64,000 bases of DNA from Neobacillus sp. SuZ13 (GCF_030123365.1 NZ_CP126107.1:5879501-5943500); one strand, 5' to 3'; positions 17,259 through 25,730 are shown, counted from the stretch's first letter. Made by a program: numbers and translations. The notes: generated by a model not told the origin, from the letters alone.

Positions 17259-18773
17259 TTATTGAATGGCTGCAGGCTCCATTTGTTTGTTCCCCTGCTG
17301 ATCCAACTGTCTAACCACTTCTTCACTTGTATCCACACGTTTAACGAATAATGCTAATACGAGTGCGACAATATTAATGGCAAGTGTGACATAAAATGAA
17401 TATTGAATACCTGCTAATAAAGCTTGTTTGGTTAATAGAGCTGTAGAAGCTGCTGTCAGCGTTGTCGGATCGACCCCAGCCATTAGGCTTGTAGCTTCAG
17501 TTTTTGTCACAGAATTCATGATGGTTATAAGAATAGCTGTACCAATCGAACCAGACACTTGCTGCGCTGTATTGTTGATAGCTGTACCATGTGGGTTTAG
17601 GCGAGAAGGTAATTGATTTAGCCCGTTTGTCATGATTGGCATCATTACCATCGACATACCAAACATTCTTAATGTGTAAACAAGAACAATATAGGTATAA
17701 CTAGAATCAATTTGTAAGTTTGCTAGCATGTAAGTTGAAATTGCTGTAACCACAAGTCCGATTATTGCTAGAATACGAGGACCAAATTTATCAAACAATT
17801 TACCTGTAATCGGCATCATAATCCCCATCACAATTGCACCAGGCAGCATCATTAAACCTGAATCAAGTGGTGAAATCCCCCGTACATTTTGAACATACGC
17901 CGGTGTTAAAATCATACCGGAAAACATGGCAACTGCGTTCACAATCGCAATAACTGACCCAAGCGCAAACATTGGGTACTTGTATACACGCAAATCTAAT
18001 AATGGCTCTTTCATTTTTAATTGACGAACAATGAAGGCAACGAGCGCGATACCACCCACGATTAATGTTGTTAATACGATTGTATCTGTCCATCCATCGG
18101 AACTCGCCGAACTAAAGCCGTATAGCAATCCACCAAATCCAATACTAGACAATACAATAGAAAAATAATCAAGTTTTGCACTTTTGTTTTGTTCCATCAC
18201 ATTTTCAAGTTTCCAAACAGCTAATAATAAACTAATAACCGCTAACGGTAAAATCATTTCGAAAAGGACGCGCCAGTCATAGTACTCTACAATGTAACCT
18301 GATAATGTAGGGCCAATTGCTGGGGCTGTAATCATAACTAATCCAAAAATACCCATGGCCGTCCCACGCTGTTCTCGTGGAAAACTTACTAACATAATAT
18401 TCATTAATAAAGGTCCCATGACCGAAGAACCGGCTGCTTGAATCATTCGCCCTGTGAGTAACAGTCCAAAGTTTGGAGCAAAGGCCGCCACTGAAGTCCC
18501 TAAGGTGAAAATTGCCATCGATGTAATAAATAATCGACGATTTGAAAAACGTGTTAATAAAAAGGCTGAAGCCGGAATTAATATCCCACTGACCAGCATA
18601 TAACCTGTCGATAACCACTGAACCGTTGAATAGTCTTTTATTTTTAAGTCAACCATAATTGATGGCAGTGCTACATTTAGAAGTGAGTTATTGAGAAAAG
18701 AAACCATTGCCCCGATAAATAAAATCGCGATCATTAAATATGGCGGTTTTCTTTGTTGTAATGTTGAATCCAT
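17259..18773 (-). CDS. DHA2-family MFS multidrug transporter
   Basis: Proton-coupled efflux protein of the 14-helix EmrB/QacA group, 504 residues. The first helix carries FIGAMVSFLNNSLLNVALPSIM, the antiporter motif GRMIQAAGSSVMGPL lies near 107-121 and PAIGPTLSGYIVEYYDWR (motif C) near 151-168. The C-terminus is polar. It follows the TetR gene by 20 nt and is surely its target. The substrate cannot be told from sequence; the LmrB type is the closest picture. Confidence 0.9.
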   Translation of the reverse strand: MDSTLQQRKPPYLMIAILFIGAMVSFLNNSLLNVALPSIMVDLKIKDYSTVQWLSTGYMLVSGILIPASAFLLTRFSNRRLFITSMAIFTLGTSVAAFAPNFGLLLTGRMIQAAGSSVMGPLLMNIMLVSFPREQRGTAMGIFGLVMITAPAIGPTLSGYIVEYYDWRVLFEMILPLAVISLLLAVWKLENVMEQNKSAKLDYFSIVLSSIGFGGLLYGFSSASSDGWTDTIVLTTLIVGGIALVAFIVRQLKMKEPLLDLRVYKYPMFALGSVIAIVNAVAMFSGMILTPAYVQNVRGISPLDSGLMMLPGAIVMGIMMPITGKLFDKFGPRILAIIGLVVTAISTYMLANLQIDSSYTYIVLVYTLRMFGMSMVMMPIMTNGLNQLPSRLNPHGTAINNTAQQVSGSIGTAILITIMNSVTKTEATSLMAGVDPTTLTAASTALLTKQALLAGIQYSFYVTLAINIVALVLALFVKRVDTSEEVVRQLDQQGNKQMEPAAIQ

Positions 18774-18793
18774 TTATCCTATCTCCTTATCCT

Positions 18794-19417
18794 TTATTGA
18801 GACTCTTCTTTATAAAATCCTCTTTTTAGCAGGTCGATTTGCACTCTATAATTCATAAGTGCTTCCTCATCCGTCCAATCCTTTACAATCATTTGGATCA
18901 AATTCTGAAAGGTTACAGCCCCCATCATTTTTAAAATATGATGTAGTTCTTGATCACTTTCGATGTTTAAATTTTCTCTATCTATGAGGCTGACCATATT
19001 TAAGAACTGCGCTTTTTGATTTTGCTCATAAACATGATTAGCGAATGTATTCTCTACTTTATAATTCATATTTAAAAAAGCATGTTTAAAAAAGTTTTGG
19101 TGTTCTTGATTTCTATGGAATGTAATCAAAAATTGAAATGACTCCATAAATGTCTCAAATAAATCCCCATTCTTTTCTTTAAGAATACTAATAAATCGTT
19201 CACTATTTTTTTGCGCAAGTTGATTTAACAAGAAATAATATATATCCTCTTTATCCTCAAAATATTGGTAAAAGCTCCCCCTTGGAATTCCCGCACTTTT
19301 GATGATATTCGCAATAGATGCTTCATGTAATGGGACTCTGGAGAATTCCTCTTTAGCAGCTTCAATTAATTTGTCCTGCTTATCTTTCGGTAAGTGAAAA
19401 TAGGTTTGTTTGGGCAT
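18794..19417 (-). CDS. TetR/AcrR-family repressor of the adjacent efflux pump
   Basis: A 207-residue regulator from the ATG at 19417-19415, preceded by AGGAGAGG; the open frame upstream runs through the operator region and lacks a ribosome site. The helix-turn-helix is the segment ASIANIIKSAGIPRGSFYQYFEDKEDI (about 33-59; longest run shown in parts elsewhere). The C-terminal ligand domain is unlike anything I can name. First gene of a two-gene operon with the MFS pump, behind a promoter filled with palindromes, so autoregulation is likely. Confidence 0.9.
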   Translation of the reverse strand: MPKQTYFHLPKDKQDKLIEAAKEEFSRVPLHEASIANIIKSAGIPRGSFYQYFEDKEDIYYFLLNQLAQKNSERFISILKEKNGDLFETFMESFQFLITFHRNQEHQNFFKHAFLNMNYKVENTFANHVYEQNQKAQFLNMVSLIDRENLNIESDQELHHILKMMGAVTFQNLIQMIVKDWTDEEALMNYRVQIDLLKRGFYKEESQ

Positions 19418-19438
19418 TTTTCCTCTCCTATCTATATA

Positions 19439-19508
19439 TGACACCATGTCATAAACCAATTATATATGACACTGTGTCATACGTCAACAAAAAAGTGACA
19501 GTGCGTCA
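19439..19508 (-). promoter_or_regulatory. Promoter with three TetR-type operators
   Basis: On the minus strand TTGACG (19487-19482), a 17-nt spacer and TATAAT (19464-19459). The spacer contains the perfect 13-bp palindrome TGACACTGTGTCA (19467-19479). Two related imperfect copies flank it: 19439-19451 (over the early transcript) and 19496-19508 (upstream of -35), at centre spacings of 28 and 29 bp. Confidence 0.85.
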
Positions 19509-19515
19509 TAAAACT

Positions 19516-19546
19516 AAAAAAAACATGCCCTGAAATTCAGAGCATG
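19516..19546 (-). terminator. Terminator of the lipoprotein gene
   Basis: The stem GCATG.TCTGAA/TTTCAG.GCATG lies directly after the stop codon with an A-run on its left (19516-19523) giving the U-tail. Confidence 0.75.
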
Positions 19547-20056
19547 CTACCTACGATCTTCTTTTACGCGCACCTCGATTTTATAGCGCGGTAAAGCCTG
19601 TATTAGTTTCCGGTGAAGGCGGGCTTCCGTCTTAACTTTTCCCTGTTCAGACTGCATTCCTTTTTTATAAACAGATACCCACATCCGGTCACCATTGACC
19701 CAGACCGAATCGAGCGTAAATTCATTTGAATCAGCAATCACTTGTTTTGCCTTGTTGATATCTTCGGCAGTGTCTTTTCCGCCACCCGTTTCAGAGCCGC
19801 TCCCCGTTCTACTCAAGTTGAGGAAATTGGGGTTTTGGTTGGTGATATCATCTTCGACCATCCGTTGCTTATTTTCGCCTCGATTGGCCATATTTGCAGG
19901 CGTATTGCCGTCACGGTTGGACATATAATTCGGTGCTGAACGGTCATTCTGAAGATCATAAGCTTCTTCATTCCCATGATTCCCGCCTTCATTCCCATTA
20001 CAGCCGCTAATTAAAAACATCATACATAATGAGAGAAACAGCATAAACTTTTGCAT
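19547..20056 (-). CDS. Lipoprotein, YhcN/YlaJ-like sporulation type
   Basis: A 169-residue exported lipoprotein. The start is the ATG at 20056-20054 behind GGGAGGTG. The signal peptide MQKFMLFLSLCMMFLISGC ends in a lipobox with Cys19. An Asn/Gly/Glu-rich linker follows, then a C-terminal domain (about 105-169) with DSVWVNGDRMWVSVYKKG and a basic end. This layout resembles YhcN/YlaJ sporulation lipoproteins, whose exact role is unclear. An in-frame upstream extension of 65 codons reads through the 21-nt repeat array as LAKxxxx heptads, but I do not think it is translated. Confidence 0.7.
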   Translation of the reverse strand: MQKFMLFLSLCMMFLISGCNGNEGGNHGNEEAYDLQNDRSAPNYMSNRDGNTPANMANRGENKQRMVEDDITNQNPNFLNLSRTGSGSETGGGKDTAEDINKAKQVIADSNEFTLDSVWVNGDRMWVSVYKKGMQSEQGKVKTEARLHRKLIQALPRYKIEVRVKEDRR

Positions 20057-20127
20057 CTTACACCTCCCATTACTATCATGCCCGGAGGCTGCCGGAACAG
20101 AGCGAGAGAATTCTTTCCAAGAAGCAA

Positions 20128-20264
20128 AATTCGGCCGCTCAGAATGGGATTTCGCCAATGCTGTGATGGATTTCGCTAAACTCCACCGGAATTTCGCCGA
20201 ACACACCCGGTATTTCGCCAAACTCCTAGACTTTTTCGCCAAACCACCCAATTATTTCGCCAAC
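20128..20264. repeat. 21-nt-pitch array A, core ATTTCGCCAAA
   Basis: Six cores begin at 20149, 20170, 20191, 20212, 20233 and 20254, exactly 21 nt apart. A decayed seventh at 20128 is in phase. About ten variable bases separate the cores. On the minus strand (direction of the flanking genes) the core reads TTTGGCGAAAT. It lies 40-50 nt beyond the tdk terminator and 90 nt before the lipoprotein start, in a 355-base gap that otherwise holds only the terminator and a 13-mer. Confidence 0.85.
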
Positions 20265-20302
20265 ACCCAAAAATCACCGCAACAAAGCCAACCTAACCAA
20301 AC

Positions 20303-20339
20303 AAAAAAAACTGCCCGAGAATCCCCTTCTCAGACAGTT
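20303..20339 (-). terminator. Terminator of tdk
   Basis: Stem pairing AACTG..GAGAA with TTCTC..CAGTT around CCCC, with eight A on the left giving the U-tail. Confidence 0.8.
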
Positions 20340-20369
20340 GTAGTTAACCATAGTGTTAAAATCAGTTAC

Positions 20370-20382
20370 GGTGTCAGGCACT
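20370..20382. repeat. 13-mer variant after tdk
   Basis: GGTGTCAGGCACT, one change from the family, 29 nt after the tdk stop and before its terminator. Confidence 0.65.
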
Positions 20383-20411
20383 AATTATGTAAACTGACGA
20401 CACCCTTTATA

Positions 20412-21029
20412 TTAATTTGTTGCTTCCTGCTCGATGCTTGTCCGGTAGACGGCAGTTTTTGGGACTTCGTGGTGATGGCGGCAGCGAGGCTCGTACGCTT
20501 CGGAGGCACCTACTAAGATGACTGGGTCATGGTAAGAGGCTGGATGGCCGTCAATTAAGCGCTGCGTCCTGCTTGATGGTGAACCGCACACAGAACATAC
20601 TGCCTGCAGCTTCGTCACCGATTCAGCAATCGCCATTAACGCTGGCATCTGACCAAACGGCTCGCCGCGGAAATCCATATCCAGACCCGCACAAACGACA
20701 CGGTGCCCGCTGTCAGCCAGCTGCTGCACAATGCGCAAAATCCCTTCATCAAAAAACTGAACCTCATCAATCGCAATAATATCGATATCGGCTTCCACAT
20801 GGTGGAGAATCTCCATCGAATGAGCAATCGGCTTCGCATGAAAAGAAGAACCATTATGGGACACAACCTGTTGATCGTGATAGCGATTATCAATTTTCGG
20901 CTTAAACACAGCAATCTTTTGTTTAGCGAACTGAGCCCGTCTCACACGGCGGATCAATTCCTCCGATTTTCCAGAAAACATACTGCCACAGATAACCTCA
21001 ACCCATCCGCTTTGCTTCATTAAATACAT
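20412..21029 (-). CDS. tdk: Thymidine kinase
   Basis: Phosphorylates thymidine to dTMP for salvage. The P-loop GSMFSGKSEELIRRVRRAQ is at about 15-33, the catalytic DEVQFF near 89 and the lasso with CSVCG near 145. The structural zinc uses CxxC plus a second pair here reading CRHH, a variant seen in other Firmicutes as far as I recall. Length 205 is normal. It lies upstream of array A and next to rpmE, as in Bacillus. Confidence 0.95.
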   Translation of the reverse strand: MYLMKQSGWVEVICGSMFSGKSEELIRRVRRAQFAKQKIAVFKPKIDNRYHDQQVVSHNGSSFHAKPIAHSMEILHHVEADIDIIAIDEVQFFDEGILRIVQQLADSGHRVVCAGLDMDFRGEPFGQMPALMAIAESVTKLQAVCSVCGSPSSRTQRLIDGHPASYHDPVILVGASEAYEPRCRHHHEVPKTAVYRTSIEQEATN

Positions 21030-21092
21030 AAAAACGGCGTCTCCTTCCTAGCAAATCCATAAAATCTATATCAAAAAGTAAATTTATTAAAT

Positions 21093-21126
21093 AAAAAACA
21101 GGCAAGTAAGTTGCTTCTTGCCTGTA
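21093..21126 (-). terminator. Terminator of rpmE
   Basis: Perfect 9-bp stem ACAGGCAAG/CTTGCCTGT (21099-21107 and 21117-21125) with a U-tail from 21093-21098. Confidence 0.88.
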
Positions 21127-21137
21127 CTGTTTTACAA

Positions 21138-21353
21138 TTATTGTTGCTGTTGAGTTTTGATGCCATATTTCTTGTTGAAACGGTCAACACGTCCGCCAGC
21201 TTCAGCGAATTTTTGACGACCAGTGTAGAATGGATGACATTCTGAACAAGTCTCAACACGGATTTCGTTCTTAACAGAACCAGTTTCAAATGTATTACCA
21301 CATGCACATGTCACCGTTACTGTTTTATAATTTGGATGAATTCCTGCTTTCAT
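21138..21353 (-). CDS. rpmE: Ribosomal protein L31, zinc-binding type
   Basis: Large-subunit protein, 71 residues from the ATG at 21353-21351. The GGAAGGAG site lies 8-9 nt upstream; an ATG three codons earlier touches that site and is unlikely. CxC and CxxC (CACG and CSEC) show the zinc-containing form, which in B. subtilis is the growth-phase form replaced by YtiA under zinc limitation. Gene order rho-rpmE-tdk is conserved. Confidence 0.95.
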   Translation of the reverse strand: MKAGIHPNYKTVTVTCACGNTFETGSVKNEIRVETCSECHPFYTGRQKFAEAGGRVDRFNKKYGIKTQQQQ

Positions 21354-21450
21354 TCTTTTCATCTCCTTCCGCCCTGAATCTTTCGAAACAGAGTTATATA
21401 AAGCACCTGTCCAAAAACAAGCACTGAAATACTAAAAACACACTGCACCC

Positions 21451-21479
21451 ATTATAACAAGGGTAACCTATTTTTGCAA
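21451..21479 (-). promoter_or_regulatory. Sigma-A promoter of rpmE
   Basis: TTGCAA (21479-21474), 17-nt spacer, TATAAT (21456-21451) on the minus strand, with a leader of about 90 nt. Confidence 0.7.
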
Positions 21480-21593
21480 GTTGGGATTTGTTGGTTCTTT
21501 TTTTGAAAAGGAACCTATCCAAGTCCCTCTACCAGGCTTGTCCCTTACTAAGTTGATCAGGTCCGGCTTGTTTCCAGTACTCCCTCAAGTAGG

Positions 21594-22859
21594 CTACGAC
21601 CGTCTCGTTTTCAGCTCTTCCCCTAATTGGGCGAAGAACTCCTCATTCGATTTCGTCTGGCGTAATTTTTTCAAGAAACGCTCCGCAAAATCGGGTGAAT
21701 CGGACATCGATTTTCGGATCGCCCATAATTTATCCAAATGATCCTTCGGAATCAATAATTCTTCCTTACGTGTTCCTGAACGGCGGATATCAAGCGCAGG
21801 GAAAATACGGCGCTCTGCAAGTGAACGATCGAGATGCAGTTCCATATTACCTGTCCCCTTAAATTCCTCATAAATCACGTCATCCATCCGTGAGCCGGTA
21901 TCGACAAGTGCTGTAGCCAAAATGGTTAAACTGCCGCCCTCTTCGATATTACGAGCTGCCCCAAAGAAACGCTTTGGACGGTGGAAAGCTGCCGGGTCAA
22001 TCCCCCCGGAAAGTGTCCGGCCGCTTGGCGGAATCACTAGGTTATACGCACGCGCAAGGCGCGTAATACTATCCATTAAAATGACCACATCACGCTTATG
22101 TTCGACTAAACGCATCGCGCGGTCGAGCACAAGTTCCGCCACTTTAATATGGTTTTCCGGCACTTCATCAAACGTCGAACTAACAACGTCACCTGCAACC
22201 GAACGCTCAATGTCGGTTACTTCCTCTGGACGTTCGTCAATTAACAGCATAATTAATTCTACTTCCGGATGGTTAGTGGTAATGCTGTTGGCAATTTCTT
22301 TTAACAGCATCGTTTTACCAGCCTTTGGAGGTGCAACGATCAACCCACGCTGCCCAAAACCAACCGGTGCGATGACATCCATAATCCTTGTCGAAAGATA
22401 TTTTGGAGTAGTTTCCAATTTCATCTGGCGGTTAGGATAAAGAGGTGTCAGGCCTGGGAAGTATACCCGTTCCTTCGCCGATTCCGGGTCTTCTCCGTTA
22501 ACGGCTTCTACGTGCAATAGTCCATAATAACGCTCATTTTCTTTCGGAGGTCGTACCTTACCGGAAACTTTATCCCCATTACGAAGGTCGAAGCGGCGGA
22601 TTTGCGATGCAGAAATGTAGATATCTTCTGAGCTTGGCGAGTAATTGATTGGTCGTAGGAAGCCAAATCCCTCTGACTGGATAATTTCTAAAACGCCTTC
22701 CATGAAAAAGTATCCTTGCTGTTCTGCGCGGGATTTCAGGATGGCAAAAATTAATTCTTTTTTCGTTAATTTGCTGTAGTAGGTCACTTTATATTCGCGT
22801 GCCAGCTCATAAAGTTCCTTCAGCTTCATATTTTCTAAACTTGAAATTGTTAATTCCAT
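21594..22859 (-). CDS. rho: Transcription termination factor Rho
   Basis: Hexameric RNA helicase that ends untranslated transcripts. The 421 residues show an N-terminal helical domain, a cold-shock RNA-binding domain (about 52-120; GFGFLRPINYSPSSEDIYIS), the Walker A loop VAPPKAGKTMLL and Walker B VILMDSITRLARAYN. No large insertion in the N-terminal part, like B. subtilis Rho (427). About 120 nt of leader to the start is consistent with autoregulation known in B. subtilis, though I see no proof of it here. Confidence 0.97.
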   Translation of the reverse strand: MELTISSLENMKLKELYELAREYKVTYYSKLTKKELIFAILKSRAEQQGYFFMEGVLEIIQSEGFGFLRPINYSPSSEDIYISASQIRRFDLRNGDKVSGKVRPPKENERYYGLLHVEAVNGEDPESAKERVYFPGLTPLYPNRQMKLETTPKYLSTRIMDVIAPVGFGQRGLIVAPPKAGKTMLLKEIANSITTNHPEVELIMLLIDERPEEVTDIERSVAGDVVSSTFDEVPENHIKVAELVLDRAMRLVEHKRDVVILMDSITRLARAYNLVIPPSGRTLSGGIDPAAFHRPKRFFGAARNIEEGGSLTILATALVDTGSRMDDVIYEEFKGTGNMELHLDRSLAERRIFPALDIRRSGTRKEELLIPKDHLDKLWAIRKSMSDSPDFAERFLKKLRQTKSNEEFFAQLGEELKTRRS

Positions 22860-22978
22860 TTGTGCACCACACTTTTATTTTTTTCAATCAGATGTTGTTA
22901 AGAGAGTTGAGGAATAATGATAGAAGTAGAAATGAAATGAATAGAATTGCAGATATAATGCATAATAAAACAATTACT

Positions 22979-23008
22979 ATTTTACCCTCTATGCAAAAAA
23001 TTAATCAA
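22979..23008 (-). promoter_or_regulatory. Candidate sigma-A promoter of rho
   Basis: TTGATT (23008-23003), 18-nt spacer, TAAAAT (22984-22979) on the minus strand. The remainder of the 494-base gap 22860-23353 holds MITE-like copy 2 and the 15-bp hairpin at 23303. Confidence 0.45.
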
Positions 23009-23088
23009 CTTATTTTTCTATTTTGATTCATTGGGAATTTCTTCTTGTCGGAGTTAGTCCAAATTCCTAATGGAATGTAATAGGAGTT

Positions 23089-23283
23089 TTGGGCTGTGTT
23101 AAACTTTTCTGTTGATTTACGTTCCAAGCGCTTCGCTTTCCGCGGGCGTTGCGGGGAGCCTCCTCGGCGCTCTCAGCGCCTGCGGGGTCTCCCCTGCCCC
23201 GTACTCCCGCAGGAGTCTTCGCGCTTTCCACTCCAATCAACAGAGTGGCAAAAATCAACAATTACCTTTAACACAGTTTGTAA
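23089..23283. repeat. MITE-like repeat, copy 2 (about 195 bp)
   Basis: Same architecture and core as copy 1: ends TTGGGCTGTGTTAAA and TTTAACACAG, GC-rich centre GCGGGGTCTCCCCTG. The inner arms read CCAAGCGC and GCGCTTTCC, where copy 1 has CCAGGCAC and GTGCCTGG: different bases but still complementary. It lies between rho and glpX. Confidence 0.85.
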
Positions 23284-23302
23284 TTTAAGTGACGATGCCA
23301 TG

Positions 23303-23339
23303 AAGGGTGCCTGACACCAAATTTGTGTCAGGCACCCTT
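23303..23339. repeat. Perfect 15-bp hairpin built from two 13-mers, after glpX
   Basis: Arms AAGGGTGCCTGACAC (23303-23317) and its exact complement (23325-23339) with a 7-nt loop, starting 14 nt after the glpX stop. No U-run follows on either strand. Confidence 0.85.
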
Positions 23340-23353
23340 CCTTTCGGCACCGT

Positions 23354-24316
23354 TTATTTAATCACTAGGTTTGGTTTTTTCTTTAAGCTGTGACGGCCTT
23401 CGACGAAGCGGACGGTGCCTGATTTGGCACGCATGACGATCGAATGTGTTGAGCCGTATGAGCCTTTGAATTGAACACCGCGTAGTAATTCGCCGTCTGT
23501 TACCCCTGTTGCAGCAAAAATGGCGTCATCGCCTTTTACCAGGTCTTCCATCCGGAGGACACGATTGACATCGAGGCCCATTTTGATACAGCGCTCTAGC
23601 TCCACATCACTTTGCGGCAGCAATTTTCCTATGATTTCGCCGCCAAGGCATTTTAACGCCACCGCGGAAAGAACGCCTTCAGGGGCACCGCCAGAACCAA
23701 AGAGAATATCGACGCCGGTATTGTCAAACGCAGTATTAATCGCACCTGCGACGTCTCCATCATTAATCAATTTAATTCGTGCGCCAGCCTCACGAAGCTG
23801 GGCGATGATATGCTCATGACGCGGGCGATTTAAGACCGTCGCCACAACATCCTCAATATCTTTATTTTTCGCTTTCGCAACAGCTTTTAGGTTATCAAGA
23901 ACAGACGCATTGATATCGATATGGCCGACCGCTTCTGGGCCAACTGCGATTTTTTCCATATACATATCGGGAGCATGGAGAAGATTTCCGTGATCGGCAA
24001 CCGCCAGAACCGCTAAAGCATTCCAGCCGCCTGATGCTAATATATTAGTGCCTTCGAGTGGGTCAACAGCAACGTCAACGCGCGGACCATAGCCTGTACC
24101 CAGTTTTTCGCCAATATAAAGCATCGGTGCTTCATCCATTTCCCCTTCACCGATTACCACAGTTCCCTTCATTGGCACGGTGTCAAACACATCACGCATT
24201 GCCGAAGTAGCTGCACCGTCGGCCTCATCTTTTTTCCCACGGCCCATCCAACGGGCTGAAGCAAGTGCAGCAGCTTCTGTGACACGGACAAGCTCCATCG
24301 TTAAACTTCTTTCCAT
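23354..24316 (-). CDS. glpX: Fructose-1,6-bisphosphatase, class II
   Basis: Gluconeogenic phosphatase making fructose-6-phosphate, 320 residues from MERSLTMELVRV. The ATG at 24316-24314 is 9 nt after GGGAG; a start three codons earlier sits too near that site. Metal-binding residues appear in GEGEMDEAPM and DPLEGTN; the substrate loop is GSGGAPEGVLSA. The local order rho-glpX-murAB-tal-fbaA is the Bacillus one. Confidence 0.94.
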   Translation of the reverse strand: MERSLTMELVRVTEAAALASARWMGRGKKDEADGAATSAMRDVFDTVPMKGTVVIGEGEMDEAPMLYIGEKLGTGYGPRVDVAVDPLEGTNILASGGWNALAVLAVADHGNLLHAPDMYMEKIAVGPEAVGHIDINASVLDNLKAVAKAKNKDIEDVVATVLNRPRHEHIIAQLREAGARIKLINDGDVAGAINTAFDNTGVDILFGSGGAPEGVLSAVALKCLGGEIIGKLLPQSDVELERCIKMGLDVNRVLRMEDLVKGDDAIFAATGVTDGELLRGVQFKGSYGSTHSIVMRAKSGTVRFVEGRHSLKKKPNLVIK

Positions 24317-24394
24317 CGTCTCCATCTCCCTTAAGTCTCTTTAGCTGTCTTTTCAACTTCAGTAGCTTATGGTCAACGCCTAAGCTTTATCTAT

Positions 24395-24445
24395 GTGTCT
24401 AGCACCAGCGCCTAGCGACTAGTGTCCAGGCGCTTCCGCTTTTCT
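24395..24445 (-). repeat. GAAAAGCGGA 3' element, compact copy, after murAB
   Basis: Read on the minus strand: AGAAAAGCGGAAGCGCCT, a 14-nt loop, AGGCGC, then GTGCTAGACA. The murAB stop TAG forms the first bases of the element. It is the second shortest of five copies, with one GCGCCT/AGGCGC stem. Confidence 0.8.
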
Positions 24446-25730
24446 AAGTGTTTTTCATCTGTTCGACTTCTTCTTTGGTTAACTCTTCCCGCCAAACTGT
24501 GGCACCGAGGCCGTTTAGTTTCCCGACGAGGTCGCTGTAGCCGCGGTCAATGTGTTCAAGTCCGGTGACTTCGGTAATTCCTTCCGCCATTAGTCCGGCA
24601 ATGAACAGTGCGGCACCTGCCCTGAGGTCACTTGCCTTTACTTTCGCTCCCTGCAATTGCACTGGACCATTGATGATGGCAGAACGCCCTTCAACTTTAA
24701 TGTTGGCGTTCATTCTTCGCAATTCATCAATATGTTTGAAACGGGCACCGTAAATCGTGTCTGTTACAACACTTGAGCCGGTCGCTCTTGTCAAAAGGGT
24801 AGTAAATGGCTGCTGAAGGTCGGTCGGGAATCCTGGATAGACGAGTGTCTTAATATCGACGGCCTTCAACTTCGACGACCCATCAACAAACACTTGGTCA
24901 TCGCCAGATTCAACACGGACACCCATTTCACGTAATTTAGCAATCAATGATTCTAAATGCTGCGGAATGACGTTGTCGATGAGTACGCCTTCGCCAACCG
25001 CGGCACCCAAAATCATATACGTGCCAGCTTCAATCCGGTCTGGAATAATTGTGTGACGGCAGCCATGAAGCGCTTCCACACCATCGATACGAATGACATC
25101 CGTACCAGCCCCTTTTATCTTTGCACCCATACTTGTTAACAATGTCGCTACATCAATGATTTCCGGCTCTTTTGCGGCATTTTCAATGACTGTCCGCCCT
25201 TTGGCGCGAACCGCTGCCAGCATGATATTAATCGTTGCACCCACACTAACCACATCAAGGTAAATACGGGCGCCGCGAAGCTCGTCCGCTCGTAAGTAAA
25301 TCGCACCTTGTTCATTGGTAATTTGAGCTCCGAGTGCTTCGAAACCTTTGATATGCTGATCAATTGGTCTTGGACCTAAATAGCATCCGCCAGGCAGGCC
25401 AATGACCGCCTTTTTAAAACGGCCGAGCATAGCACCCATTAAGTAATAAGAAGCACGGAGCTTTTTTACTTTCCCGTTTGGCAGGGGCATGGAAATCATG
25501 GTCGATGGGTCAACCGTCATCTCGTTATCAGAAAGCTGAACGTTACCGCCGATTTCTTCAAGGAGGTCCTTCAAGATTTCAACGTCTGAAATGTCCGGCA
25601 ATCCTTCAATTGTCACTGGTGATTCCGCTAGAATGGTTGCAGGAATTAACGCAACGGCACTATTTTTCGCCCCGCTGATCCGAACCGTTCCCTTTAACGG
25701 ATAGCCACCCGCAATTTTAAGTTTTTCCAT
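24444..25730 (-). CDS. murAB: UDP-N-acetylglucosamine 1-carboxyvinyltransferase (MurAB type)
   Basis: First committed step of peptidoglycan synthesis: adds enolpyruvate from PEP to UDP-GlcNAc; target of fosfomycin through the active-site cysteine in PGGCYLGPRPID (near residue 117). N-terminal ISGAKNSAVALIPA and Lys22 are standard. Length 428 is normal. Synteny between glpX and tal identifies it as the second paralogue of Bacillus (murAB/murZ) rather than murAA. The stop codon merges with a 3' repeat element. Confidence 0.94.
   Translation of the reverse strand: MEKLKIAGGYPLKGTVRISGAKNSAVALIPATILAESPVTIEGLPDISDVEILKDLLEEIGGNVQLSDNEMTVDPSTMISMPLPNGKVKKLRASYYLMGAMLGRFKKAVIGLPGGCYLGPRPIDQHIKGFEALGAQITNEQGAIYLRADELRGARIYLDVVSVGATINIMLAAVRAKGRTVIENAAKEPEIIDVATLLTSMGAKIKGAGTDVIRIDGVEALHGCRHTIIPDRIEAGTYMILGAAVGEGVLIDNVIPQHLESLIAKLREMGVRVESGDDQVFVDGSSKLKAVDIKTLVYPGFPTDLQQPFTTLLTRATGSSVVTDTIYGARFKHIDELRRMNANIKVEGRSAIINGPVQLQGAKVKASDLRAGAALFIAGLMAEGITEVTGLEHIDRGYSDLVGKLNGLGATVWREELTKEEVEQMKNT

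Noticed and set aside
20057..20251. Longer lipoprotein start with LAKxxxx heptads
   Set aside because: The open frame exists because 21 is a multiple of three; the signal peptide, lipobox and GGGAGGTG site all place the start at 20056.
23400..23430. 13-mer-like GGTGCCTGATTTGGCACG in glpX
   Set aside because: It encodes the normal GlpX residues AKSGTVRF, so it is native coding sequence and not a repeat insertion.
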